NCBI GenBank assembly: GCA_963575675.1
Contig: CAUYUA010000239.1
Span: 26,399 to 90,398 of the forward strand
Source: CAUYUA01 sp963575675
Lineage (GTDB): Bacteria > Pseudomonadota > Alphaproteobacteria > Azospirillales > Azospirillaceae
Length of the DNA stretch: 64,000 nucleotides
Direction of reading: 5' to 3'
The first letter of the stretch is position 1, and every line of letters starts with the position of its first letter. Below are positions 34,149-42,324 of this stretch, in pieces. The notes beneath the pieces are model-generated. The model was not told the origin of the DNA and searched no databases. It saw only the letters and a list, made by a program, of their open reading frames with translations. A program made the position numbers and the translations under genes.

Positions 34149-34655
34149 ATGACCCCTGAATTTACGCATTTTGACGTCGCCGGCCAAGCCTCAATGGTGG
34201 ACGTTACAGAGAAAGCCATCACCACGCGCACAGCAATCGCAACGGGAATGATTGTTATGCAGCCGAGCACTTTAACGCGCTTACAATCCGGAACTTTAGC
34301 AAAAGGCGATGCTTTTGCGGTTGCACGCTTGGCAGGAATTATGGCCGCAAAAAAAACTGCCGATTTGATTCCTCTGTGTCACCCTTTAGCGTTAACCAAA
34401 ATTGCGGTTGATCTTGCTCCGACGAAAGAACGCGCCGATGCGGTGACGATTACCGCAACCTGTCGTTTGTCTGGCCGCACGGGCGTCGAAATGGAGGCTC
34501 TAACCGCTGTTTCAGTTGCCGCTCTTACTCTTTACGACATGTGCAAAGCGGTGGATAAAACCATGGAGATCACGGGGATACGCTTAATTGAAAAAACCGG
34601 CGGAAAAACAACTTCACTGGACAGCAAAGACCCACTCGCCTCCGGAACATCGTAG
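34149..34655 (+). CDS. moaC: Cyclic pyranopterin monophosphate synthase
   Basis: Converts 3',8-cyclo-7,8-dihydro-GTP (the MoaA product) to cPMP in molybdenum cofactor synthesis. FTHFDVAGQASMVDVTEKA is the family start. GDAFAVARLAGIMAAKKT, ADLIPLCHPLALTKI, SGRTGVEMEALTAVSVAAL, LYDMCKAVDK and EKTGGKT carry the conserved active-site Lys, His, Glu and Asp residues. 168 aa from ATG 34149 is normal. No other moa, mob or moe gene lies in the window. A family B copy follows immediately. Confidence 0.96.
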   Translation: MTPEFTHFDVAGQASMVDVTEKAITTRTAIATGMIVMQPSTLTRLQSGTLAKGDAFAVARLAGIMAAKKTADLIPLCHPLALTKIAVDLAPTKERADAVTITATCRLSGRTGVEMEALTAVSVAALTLYDMCKAVDKTMEITGIRLIEKTGGKTTSLDSKDPLASGTS

Positions 34656-34658
34656 AAC

Positions 34659-34730
34659 TCCAGATCATGGTTTCCAAAGGCCTCCCGGCCTTTGGCGGGT
34701 CCAGGGCGGAGCCCTGGCCTTCCTTTATCT
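34659..34730 (+). repeat. Family B repeat, short copy B4
   Basis: Core only: AACTCCAGATCATGGTTTCC, AAAGGCCTCCCGGCCTTTGG, GTCCAGGGCGGAGCCCTGG, CCTTCC. It has two adjacent stems, CCAAAGGCC/GGCCTTTGG and CCAGGGC/GCCCTGG. Placed between the convergent stops of moaC and the LysE gene, it could end both transcripts. Confidence 0.82.
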
Positions 34731-34783
34731 CTCTATTTTCCTCGATCTTTCAAATAAATAAGAGACGCATCACAATCGACCGC

Positions 34784-35431
34784 CTACATTCGAGTTATCC
34801 ATAAAGTTAGACCAATAATGATAAAAACGGCTCCGGAACTACGATCCAACCACAAACCGAGTCCAGGAAAACGTGTGAATCTCTCACCAAGCCAACCGGC
34901 AAAAAAACCGATCACACTAAAAACAATCATTGTTTCCACAGCAAACAATGCGCCGAGCTGCGCGATTTGCCACCCGAAAAAACCACGACTCGAATCAACG
35001 AATTGCGGCAAAAACGCCAGAAAAAAAACGATCACCTTCGGGTTGATGATATTGGAAAGAAAACCTCTTAGAAACAACTTCCCGAAAGGCGTCTCGGGGT
35101 TGACGGCGACAAGATCGCCTTCCGACTTCAGACTCCCCACCCGAGCGTTCTTTAAAGCTTGAACGCCAAGCCAAATCAAGTAGCCGCCGCCACACATCTT
35201 CAACGTCAAAAAAGCCCACGACGACGCAGTGATCAAAACCCCCACGCCGAACGCCGTCAACAGCGTGTGATTAAAACATCCTGCGCCGCATCCCAAACCA
35301 AAAACCATGCCTTGTCTGCGACCACGCGACAAACCAAGGCCGATGACCATGATATTATCTGGTCCAGGAGCGACGATAATCACAGACGCGGCCAAGACAA
35401 ATTGAATAATTTGTTGCAGATCAAGAAACAC
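34784..35431 (-). CDS. LysE/RhtB family amino-acid exporter
   Basis: Inner-membrane exporter with about six hydrophobic segments. The family signature is near the N-terminus: VIIVAPGPDNIMVIGLGLSRGRRQG, split here by a Pro-Gly-Pro-Asp. FGLGCGAGCFNHTLLTAFGVGVLI and YLIWLGVQALKNA follow, then GFLSNIINPKVIVFFLAFLP with the conserved Asn-Pro-Lys. LysE proteins export lysine, threonine, homoserine or related amino acids. GTG 35431 gives MFLDLQQIIQF, the usual position of the first helix (215 aa); the frame continues to a TTG at 35503. No cognate LysR/ArgP-type regulator is beside it. Confidence 0.87.
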   Translation of the reverse strand: MFLDLQQIIQFVLAASVIIVAPGPDNIMVIGLGLSRGRRQGMVFGLGCGAGCFNHTLLTAFGVGVLITASSWAFLTLKMCGGGYLIWLGVQALKNARVGSLKSEGDLVAVNPETPFGKLFLRGFLSNIINPKVIVFFLAFLPQFVDSSRGFFGWQIAQLGALFAVETMIVFSVIGFFAGWLGERFTRFPGLGLWLDRSSGAVFIIIGLTLWITRM

Positions 35432-35546
35432 GATGATTTCATTCAATCTTGGAGAGAACAGGATAAAGCGCCGATTATCGCTATACTCTATGTCCGCGTC
35501 CAAGAAAACAACTCCCGGACGCGGGCATTTCTTACAAAGACGATTA

Positions 35547-36605
35547 TTAATGACGGCGCGGCATCAAAACCCAATAGTCTAAATCCAAGACCACCGAAGA
35601 ATCATATTTCCCGGCGGCGTCCACCCCAGGAAACGCGGCGCAAGGCTGGTCTTTCGTCGCAAACGTCCGCAACCGCAAAGCGCCGACATCCCGACGCCCC
35701 GGAACTTCATGCTTCTCAACAACCGACGTCCAAGCATAAATCGTGTCGCCGGAAAAAGTCGGCGACACGTGACGACCGCCATTCAACGCCGCAATTCGAA
35801 TGGCGTTAGTCAACCCATTGAAGCTCAAGGCGCGCGCCAAACTGATGATGTGGCCGCCATAGATCAAGCGTTTTCCAAATCGACCTTTGCTCTCGGCGTG
35901 CTGATTGAAATGGACCTTGGCTGTGTTCTGATACAGCCGAGTCGCCATTTGATGCTCGGCTTCTTCAATGGTCATGCCGTCGACGTGATCAATTCGCTCG
36001 CCGACCTCGTAATCATCCCACAAATGCGGCGAACCGGCGCGAACGCAATCATACTCGCCAAACGACATATGAACCGGAACCGACAACTCCTCCACCTTCA
36101 CAGCTTCCGGCAGTTTCGGCGTCACAGCTTCCGGAGCCGGCGCTTCAGGATCGCGTTTACGCACCATAACCCAACGGCAATAATCAATCACGGTCTCGCC
36201 GCGCTGATTCGTTCCCACCGAGCGCACGTAAACTGTTCCAGTTTGGCGGTTGGAGTTTTCTTTCAACCCGATCACCGTCGAAGACGACGACAAAGTGTCT
36301 CCGACAAAAACCGGCGCCCGGAAATGACCATTGGCGTAACCAAGATTGGCCACGGCGTTCAATGAAACATCCGGAACGGTTTTTCCAAAAACAAAATGAA
36401 ACGCCAAGACATCGTCGATCGGAGCGGATTCCAAGCCCAAACTACGCGCAAAGGTGTTTGCAGAGTGCAACGAAAAACGAGAGCCCGTCAGAGCAATATA
36501 GAGCGAGACATCGCCGTTTGTAATCGTGCGCGGCGTCGCGTGAGCGATTTCCTGGCCGACCTTAAAGTCTTCAAAATAGTTGCCGGGATTTGTCTTTGTG
36601 GTCAT
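35547..36605 (-). CDS. mch: Mesaconyl-CoA hydratase (MaoC family)
   Basis: Double hot-dog dehydratase of 352 aa. It hydrates mesaconyl-C1-CoA to beta-methylmalyl-CoA in the ethylmalonyl-CoA pathway of acetate assimilation. Family-specific segments are plain: TNPGNYFEDFKVGQEIAHAT, the SRFSLHS stretch, APIDDVLAFHFVFGKTVPD, SLNAVANLGYANGHF, VIGLKENSNRQTG, DYCRWVMVRKR, then HFNQHAESKGRFGKRLIYGG in the second half. ATG 36605 has CGAGGA about 9 nt upstream; ATG 36614 is too close to that site. No other pathway gene (ccr, ecm, mcl, msd) is in the window. Confidence 0.92.
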   Translation of the reverse strand: MTTKTNPGNYFEDFKVGQEIAHATPRTITNGDVSLYIALTGSRFSLHSANTFARSLGLESAPIDDVLAFHFVFGKTVPDVSLNAVANLGYANGHFRAPVFVGDTLSSSSTVIGLKENSNRQTGTVYVRSVGTNQRGETVIDYCRWVMVRKRDPEAPAPEAVTPKLPEAVKVEELSVPVHMSFGEYDCVRAGSPHLWDDYEVGERIDHVDGMTIEEAEHQMATRLYQNTAKVHFNQHAESKGRFGKRLIYGGHIISLARALSFNGLTNAIRIAALNGGRHVSPTFSGDTIYAWTSVVEKHEVPGRRDVGALRLRTFATKDQPCAAFPGVDAAGKYDSSVVLDLDYWVLMPRRH

Positions 36606-37168
36606 CGGTGACATTCCTCGCCGAAAATGAAAACGATCGCCCCGCACTTTTTAATAACCGTCAACACGTAAATCCGAAGCGCGTAAGGCCAAAGCGTTGG
36701 GCTATGATCCGCATAAAGTTCATCGCGCAACAAACCCTCTTCTTCAATACACAAGTACTAACATTCTTTCCGTTCAACAATGATTTTATTAACAAAATTT
36801 CATAAGGAGTTTTACGTATCACGAAAACAAACCAATAAATATATTTTTATGCGGCAAAAAAAGAACAAAATGAAAAGAGTCGGAGACTGCATCCCAGCCG
36901 CTCGGGCCAAGGACGAAAGTCCTTCTTAATTCACGAAGCGCCACTCCTCTGGAATCGTTTACTTGCGTATATCCGCTAACAACGAGAGAAAATAATAATA
37001 AACAATAACAATAGAAAATTATAACCAACGCTTCCAGAGGAAAATCGCTTCGCGAATAAGGGGGGCTTTCGCTCCCCCCTTATAATCCCCGGAGACCAGG
37101 AACACAGTCCCTGGACCCTTCTGATTTTTATTCCAAAAAAACCAAAGCCCAATCCTCGCCAAGCCGCC
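36606..37168. other. Gap with a family A copy between BrkB and mesaconyl-CoA hydratase genes
   Basis: About 560 nt. The left part from the hydratase start to 36870 is AT-rich and probably carries its promoter, though I cannot place it. The remainder is family A copy A9. Small open frames here cross the palindrome and have no protein character. Confidence 0.5.
36877..37118. repeat. Family A palindrome, long copy A9
   Basis: The right arm is nearly identical to copy A1 (GAAAATCGCTTCGCGAATAA, GGGGGGCTTTCGCTCCCCCC, TTATAATCCCC, GACCAGGAACACAGTCCCTG). The left arm is diverged (GTCGGAGACTGCATCCCAGC, AAGGACGAAAGTCCTT, CACGAAGCGCCACTCC). The centre has a long AT-rich loop with AGAAAATAATAATAAACAAT. 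Confidence 0.82.
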
Positions 37169-38599
37169 TCATCGCCGAACCACCGAAGAAAGAAGGTGAA
37201 CCGCAGCCCCTTCTTGCCGATGCTCCCCACCAGGGCCGGACCCCAACAACAAATCCTTCAACGTCACTCCCAACAACACTTGATCGCTCGCCTCAGCCGT
37301 TTCCAACAAATTCGTGCAACGATCACGCCAAGGCGTGTCCAAACCAACCACCTCGCGCATCGTGCTTCCACGCAAACCAATGCCCAGCGCCTTCAACAAA
37401 TCAAATAAAGTCGCCTCGCTAAGATCACGAGTCAAAACCCAAAAATCTTTGGTCGTGCGCGCCACCCACTCGGCAGCCCGGAGCTGTTCCAACATCGCTT
37501 CAATCGGAGCCGATCCCACAGGAATTCGGTCCACAAGCTGCCGACGACGACGACCGCCCCCCATACGCGACGCCTGAAGCAACTCGTTAAGAATACTCAA
37601 AGCAACCGCCAACCGCGGCGCAGGCATCAGGCCTCCCGGTGAGTGACGCATCAATTTTCCAGCATGCCACTCCGGCAACGCAGCCGTAATCACCGCGCCA
37701 AACAACACCGTCGACCACGCAATATAAACCCACAACAGGAAAATCGGCACCGTGGACAAAGCGCCGTAAATGGTTTGATAGGCCGGAAAAGTGCGCAAAT
37801 ACCAAATAAAACACGCTTTCGAACCTTCCAACAGCCCCGCAGCCATCAGACCGCCCCACACAGCGTCCATCCATTGCACCGCGCGATTGGGAATAATAAC
37901 GTAGAGCATACTAAGCCCCATAAACTCGAATACGCCGGGCAAAAACACGCCCGCGCCGCCAAACGGCGCCGTGACCGCATCGAGATTGGCAAGCTGAGTG
38001 CGCGTAAACACAGTGCTCGATAACGATAAACTCGCGCCGAATAAAAGAGGAGCCAGAGTTAAAATCGCCCAAAACGAAAGAAATCGAATAATAATCGGCC
38101 TCGGCTCAGAGACTCTCCAAATCGCCCCGAAAGCCGTCTCAATTGTCGATAGCAACAATACAGCCGATATCGCCAACCCTATCACGCCGAAAGCGGTCGA
38201 TTGCCCGGCGTTTTCCATAAAACGACCGAGATAATCTTGAACCAACACCCCGACTTCCGGCACAAGATTCGTGAACAATAAAGTCTGAGCTTCGTTACGC
38301 AAGCGCGAGAAGACAGGAAACGCCGAGAAAATCGCAAAGCCAATGGTCATCAATGGAACCATCGCCAACAGAGCCGTGTAAGTCAGCGCCGACGCCGTTT
38401 GAAAACAATTGTCATCATAAAATCTGCGCGCGGCATACGCCACAAAATCAAGACAATCGCTCAGAGAGTGTCGAAACCGAGAAACCGATTCGAGTCCCCA
38501 AGCGCTAATGCCTTCGATCCAAAAATGCTCATTATTGAACTCTTCCAAATTCGGCCCGTCATCAGACGATAAATCGTGGCGTTTTTCGGTGTCCGTCAT
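37169..38599 (-). CDS. YihY/BrkB-family inner-membrane protein
   Basis: 476-aa protein with about six membrane helices in the first 330 residues. The family pattern FYDDNCFQTASALTYTALLAMVPL is clear, followed by the long loop, LLLSTIETAFGAIWRV and YAALSTVPIF-like IYGALSTVPIFLLWVYIAWS. The C-terminal 130 residues form a soluble part with winged-helix-like spacing. Once annotated as ribonuclease BN, the family is now considered a putative transporter or envelope protein of unknown activity. Divergent from fabI; the start codon lies about 160 nt from the fabI start. Confidence 0.85.
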   Translation of the reverse strand: MTDTEKRHDLSSDDGPNLEEFNNEHFWIEGISAWGLESVSRFRHSLSDCLDFVAYAARRFYDDNCFQTASALTYTALLAMVPLMTIGFAIFSAFPVFSRLRNEAQTLLFTNLVPEVGVLVQDYLGRFMENAGQSTAFGVIGLAISAVLLLSTIETAFGAIWRVSEPRPIIIRFLSFWAILTLAPLLFGASLSLSSTVFTRTQLANLDAVTAPFGGAGVFLPGVFEFMGLSMLYVIIPNRAVQWMDAVWGGLMAAGLLEGSKACFIWYLRTFPAYQTIYGALSTVPIFLLWVYIAWSTVLFGAVITAALPEWHAGKLMRHSPGGLMPAPRLAVALSILNELLQASRMGGGRRRRQLVDRIPVGSAPIEAMLEQLRAAEWVARTTKDFWVLTRDLSEATLFDLLKALGIGLRGSTMREVVGLDTPWRDRCTNLLETAEASDQVLLGVTLKDLLLGSGPGGEHRQEGAAVHLLSSVVRR

Positions 38600-38761
38600 T
38601 ATGATTCCTCATCAGGCTTTCAGTTGTTTCGTTACCCCAGTTTGACGAAAACCGTCTTTCGTGTAGGATGCGCCGGGTGGGCTCCAAGCCGAACTCTGCA
38701 CACATATCCCATACCAATATCCGCAGACCAACACCAATCGCTGTTTAACGATGAGGTCTCA

Positions 38762-39604
38762 ATGACCAGCTCTTCTTCGCTCATGACGGGCAAGCGCGGC
38801 CTGATTATGGGCGTCGCCAACGATCGCTCCATCGCCTGGGGCATTGCCACAGCCGTAGCGGCGCAAGGCGCCGAATTGGCGTTCACCTACCAAGGCGACG
38901 CACTGGGAAAACGTGTCAAACCTCTGGCCGGCGCTCTGGGCGCCCGCTTGGTTTTGCCCTGCGACGTCAGTGATGACGCCAGTATCGACGCGGCTTTCGA
39001 ATCGATCAAAGCCGAATGGGGACGACTCGATTTCTTAGTTCACGCCGTCGCTTTTTCCGACAAAAACGAATTGGACGGACACTATCTCGACACCTCGCGC
39101 GGCAATTTCGCCCGCACCATGGACATCTCTTGCTATTCCTTCACAGCGGTTTCTCAGCGAGCCGTCCCTTTGATGACTGAGGGCGGCAGTTTGCTCACCC
39201 TGAGTTATTACGGCGCCGAGCGCGTGATTCCTCATTATAACGTCATGGGCGTGGCTAAAGCCGCTCTGGAAGCCAGCGTTCGTTACCTCGCCGTTGACCT
39301 GGGCGGACGCAACATCCGCGTCAATGCGATTTCCGCCGGCCCCATCAAAACCTTGGCCGCAAGCGGAATCGGCGACTTCCGTTACATCTTGAAGTGGAAC
39401 GAATACAACGCTCCTCTGAAACGCAACGTCACCATCAACGAGGTCGGCCAAACGGGCCTGTATTTGTTGAGCGACCTCAGCAGCGCCGTGACGGGAGAAG
39501 TTCATCACGTTGACTGCGGCTATCACACTGTCGGCATGATGTCGGTGGATCAAGCTCCCAAAATCGCAGCTTTACTTCAAGGCATGTCGCCGACCGGCGC
39601 CTAG
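38762..39604 (+). CDS. fabI: Enoyl-ACP reductase (NADH)
   Basis: Short-chain dehydrogenase that reduces trans-2-enoyl-ACP in the last step of each fatty-acid elongation cycle, paired with FabZ at 17.7 kb. GLIMGVANDRSIAWGIATAV is the FabI-specific NAD(H) motif. HAVAFSDKNEL, LLTLSYYGAERVIPHYNVMG with the following VAKAAL gives the Tyr-x6-Lys catalytic pair, and VNAISAGPIKTLAASGI is the substrate-loop region that triclosan and isoniazid-like inhibitors contact in FabI/InhA. ATG 38762 (280 aa) has GAGG upstream; the open frame extends to 38576 but that part lacks family similarity. Confidence 0.95.
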   Translation: MTSSSSLMTGKRGLIMGVANDRSIAWGIATAVAAQGAELAFTYQGDALGKRVKPLAGALGARLVLPCDVSDDASIDAAFESIKAEWGRLDFLVHAVAFSDKNELDGHYLDTSRGNFARTMDISCYSFTAVSQRAVPLMTEGGSLLTLSYYGAERVIPHYNVMGVAKAALEASVRYLAVDLGGRNIRVNAISAGPIKTLAASGIGDFRYILKWNEYNAPLKRNVTINEVGQTGLYLLSDLSSAVTGEVHHVDCGYHTVGMMSVDQAPKIAALLQGMSPTGA

Positions 39605-39685
39605 CTTTTATATTGCCATGCCCGGGGCCTTTTTCAATGGTCCTGGGCGCGCGAGTCGCATTCTCACTCCACCAAGGACGTTCTT

Positions 39686-40771
39686 ATGGCCGGCAATAGT
39701 TTTGGAACGTTGTTTCGCTTCACCACTTGGGGGGAAAGCCACGGCCCCGCCATCGGCGTGGTGATCGACGGCGTCCCCCCTCGCCTCCCCTTGGACGAAT
39801 CCTACATTCAACGCGACCTCGATCGACGACGCCCCGGTCAATCACGATTCACCACTCAGCGCCAAGAGCCCGATCAGGTTAAAATCCTTTCCGGCGTGTT
39901 CGAAGGAATCACCACTGGAACTCCCATCTCTTTACTGATTGAAAACACAGATCAGCGCTCGCGTGATTACGGCGACATCGCAGAGAAATTTCGCCCCGGT
40001 CACGCCGATTACGTCTATTGGAAGAAGTACGGCGTTCGAGACTATCGCGGCGGCGGACGATCTTCCGCACGCGAGACCGCATGCCGAGTCGCCGCAGGAG
40101 CCGTTGCAAAGAAAATTCTCGAAACTGCCGGGATTATCATTCGCGGCGCTTTGGTCCAGCTCGGCCCTCATCGAATCAACCGCGAACGCTGGGATTGGGA
40201 AGAAGTCGCCCGCAATCCATTTTTCTCCCCAGACTCAGGAGTTGTTGAGCATTGGTCGGAATGGCTCGACAGCGTGCGTAAGGCGGGATCCAGCGCTGGC
40301 GCCGTGGTTGAAATTGTGGCTTCCGGAGCCCCCGCCGGTTTCGGAGAACCGGTTTATGATCGACTTGATTCGGACCTTGCTCGCGCTCTGATGTCCATAA
40401 ACGCCGTGAAGGGCGTGGAGATCGGCGACGGATTCGCGGCCGCAGCTTTGTCCGGCGAGGAAAACGCAGACGAAATGCGCATGTCGTCCAATGGACAGGT
40501 TGCCTTTCTTTCAAATCATGCCGGAGGAATTTTGGGAGGTATCTCTACGGGCCAAGACATTGTCGCGCGTTTTGCCGTAAAACCGACCAGCTCAATCCTT
40601 ACGCCTCGAAACACGGTGGATGTCTATGGTCAAGACGCCGTAATTTCAACCAAAGGCCGACATGATCCTTGTGTCGGCATTCGCGCTGTTCCTGTGGGAG
40701 AGGCTATGACGGCTTGTGTCTTGGTCGACCATATGTTGCGTCAAAACGCTTATCCTCCTCCCCCGACATAG
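39686..40771 (+). CDS. aroC: Chorismate synthase
   Basis: FMN-dependent enzyme making chorismate from 5-enolpyruvylshikimate 3-phosphate, the end of the shikimate pathway. FTTWGESHGPAIGVVIDG is the first signature. RRPGQSRFTTQRQEPD, RDYRGGGRSSARETACRVAA and SNHAGGILGGISTGQDIVAR follow, then GRHDPCVGIRAVPVGEAM. All motifs that bind FMN and phosphate are intact and the 361-aa length is normal. It is 81 nt after fabI in the same direction. A family B copy follows. Confidence 0.97.
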   Translation: MAGNSFGTLFRFTTWGESHGPAIGVVIDGVPPRLPLDESYIQRDLDRRRPGQSRFTTQRQEPDQVKILSGVFEGITTGTPISLLIENTDQRSRDYGDIAEKFRPGHADYVYWKKYGVRDYRGGGRSSARETACRVAAGAVAKKILETAGIIIRGALVQLGPHRINRERWDWEEVARNPFFSPDSGVVEHWSEWLDSVRKAGSSAGAVVEIVASGAPAGFGEPVYDRLDSDLARALMSINAVKGVEIGDGFAAAALSGEENADEMRMSSNGQVAFLSNHAGGILGGISTGQDIVARFAVKPTSSILTPRNTVDVYGQDAVISTKGRHDPCVGIRAVPVGEAMTACVLVDHMLRQNAYPPPPT

Positions 40772-40782
40772 GCTCTTTGAAA

Positions 40783-40931
40783 CATTCCCAAATTGAAACG
40801 GTCCACTCTCATCCGGTCGTTACAAACTCCAAGTCATGGTTTCCAAAGGCCTTCCGGCCTTTGGCGGGTCGAGGGCGGAGCCCCGATTCTTTCGAAGTTT
40901 TTTTTCGGGTTCTCAATTGGACAGAGTATAA
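40783..40931 (+). repeat. Family B repeat, copy B2
   Basis: AACGGTCCACTCTCATCCGG, ACAAACTCCAAGTCATGG, CCAAAGGCCTTCCGGCCTTTGG split around the core, GAGGGCGGAGCCCCGATTC, then TTTTTTTTCGGGTTCTCAAT and the closing GGACAGAGTATAAAT border. It lies between aroC and the TrmH-type gene. Confidence 0.85.
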
Positions 40932-40962
40932 ATAGAATTTTGAATCTTTATGAGGATTAACA

Positions 40963-41748
40963 ATGGCGCGTCGCCCCCCTGCCCGCGCTCCGCAGGAAAA
41001 ACCATTTCGAATCTCTGGATTTGCGGCGGTTTCAGCTCTGTTCGCGCGCGATCCACAGAGAGTTGAACGCCTATATTTCGAGCCGCAGTTTCAAATCGCC
41101 GCTGCTCCGTTCTGCAAAATCATGGCGCAACAAAGAAAACTTTACCGTCAAGTCGGCGCCGAAGAATTGGCCAAGATTGCGGGCACAGTCCTAACCGGAG
41201 GAATTGTGGCGATAAGCCGACCGCGTCCGGTCGAACCGTTCAACGTCGACACTTTTCTACGATCGCCGCAACCTTTGTTGGCGCTGGATGGAGTAAGCAA
41301 TCCCCATAATTTAGGAGCGATTGTGCGGACTCTAGCGTTCTTCGGAGTGGAGCGTCTGATTTTAACAGATCATCCCGAGCAAGCAACGCCGTCCGAATCT
41401 GCATATCGTGTTGCGGAAGGTGGATTTGAGTATGTCGCGTTGTCGCGAATCGATTCGACGCCGGAAACTCTACAACGGTTGCAGAAACGCTGCCGCGTAA
41501 TAGGAACCGCGCCAGATCGGAAAGCTATGACAAGTTCCATGCTCAAAGACGACCCAAAGAATGGGAACGATGCACGCCCCGCGCTGATTGTGCTCGGCAA
41601 TGAAGAACGCGGCCTACGCCCAAATGTCTTAGCTGCTTGCTCTGAAACTTTGACAATTCCAGGCGCCGGATGGGTGCAATCTCTGAATGTGGCGGCAACA
41701 GCGGCGATTTTGATTTACAATTTATTGCTTCGCTCCAACACGCCCTAA
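40963..41748 (+). CDS. TrmH/SpoU-family RNA 2'-O-ribose methyltransferase
   Basis: 261-aa SPOUT enzyme acting on rRNA or tRNA ribose. An N-terminal substrate-binding part (ISGFAAVSALFARDPQRVER) precedes the catalytic domain: ALDGVSNPHNLGAIVRTLAF (motif 1), ALIVLGNEERGLRPNVL (motif 2) and LTIPGAGWVQSLNVAATAAI (motif 3, SAM-binding knot). The family includes RlmB, TrmH and others; the N-terminal part resembles RlmB-type proteins but the target cannot be fixed from sequence. It is followed by copies of both repeat families. Confidence 0.88.
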   Translation: MARRPPARAPQEKPFRISGFAAVSALFARDPQRVERLYFEPQFQIAAAPFCKIMAQQRKLYRQVGAEELAKIAGTVLTGGIVAISRPRPVEPFNVDTFLRSPQPLLALDGVSNPHNLGAIVRTLAFFGVERLILTDHPEQATPSESAYRVAEGGFEYVALSRIDSTPETLQRLQKRCRVIGTAPDRKAMTSSMLKDDPKNGNDARPALIVLGNEERGLRPNVLAACSETLTIPGAGWVQSLNVAATAAILIYNLLLRSNTP

Positions 41749-41751
41749 ACT

Positions 41752-41905
41752 ATACCCCGTTCGATTGAGACCACGAAAATCATGCGGTCTCCCCGAATTA
41801 AAATGGCCCACTCTCAGCCGATCGTCACAAACTCCAAGTCATGGTTTCCAAAGGCCTTCCGGCCTTTGGCGAATCGAGGGCGAAGCCTCGATTCTTTTTT
41901 TTATT
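41752..41905 (+). repeat. Family B repeat, copy B3
   Basis: TATACCCCGTTCGATTGAGA border, GGTCTCCCCGAATTAAAATG, CACAAACTCCAAGTCATGG, the AAAGGCCTTCCGGCCTTT core, GAGGGCGAAGCCTCGATTC and a T-run. It begins 4 nt after the methyltransferase stop and may serve as its terminator. Confidence 0.84.
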
Positions 41906-41971
41906 GTTCGTTTTTGTTGACGGCCCCCGTCTACAACTGGTTCACGACGGGTCTATGACGGATTTATGCAA

Positions 41972-42062
41972 ATAAACAATTCCAGAGGCAGATCGCTTCG
42001 CGAATTAAGTGATGGCTTTCGTCCTTGGTCCGAGAGACTGGGACACAGTCCTTGTGTCCCTT
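41972..42062. repeat. Family A palindrome, right half-copy A10
   Basis: Only the right half is visible: AACAATTCCAGAGGCAGATC, GCTTCGCGAATTAAGTGATG, GCTTTCGTCCTTGG, then GGGACACAGTCC and a TTTAATTTTTAT flank. The left half is gone. The gap 41749-42324 holds B3, this piece and about 260 nt that should include the helicase promoter. Confidence 0.72.
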
Positions 42063-42324
42063 TAATTTTTATGTAAAAATCGGAAGCCATGTGTTTAATC
42101 GTTGAAAACTCGCCCCATGAAGAAATCAACCAGGCAACGGTCTAGCGTATTGACAGAAGGTCCGGTTTTCATGTTCTCTAACGTCAACGCAGCTCGCATG
42201 CGTCCACAAAATGACGAAGTCCTTCCAAACGACAGCGTCGGCGAGTGGATGTTGCGCGTTTCTTGAAAAACGCGCAGGCGACGTCCTCCAACAAACGCTG
42301 AATTCTCTAGCCAGACCATATCGA

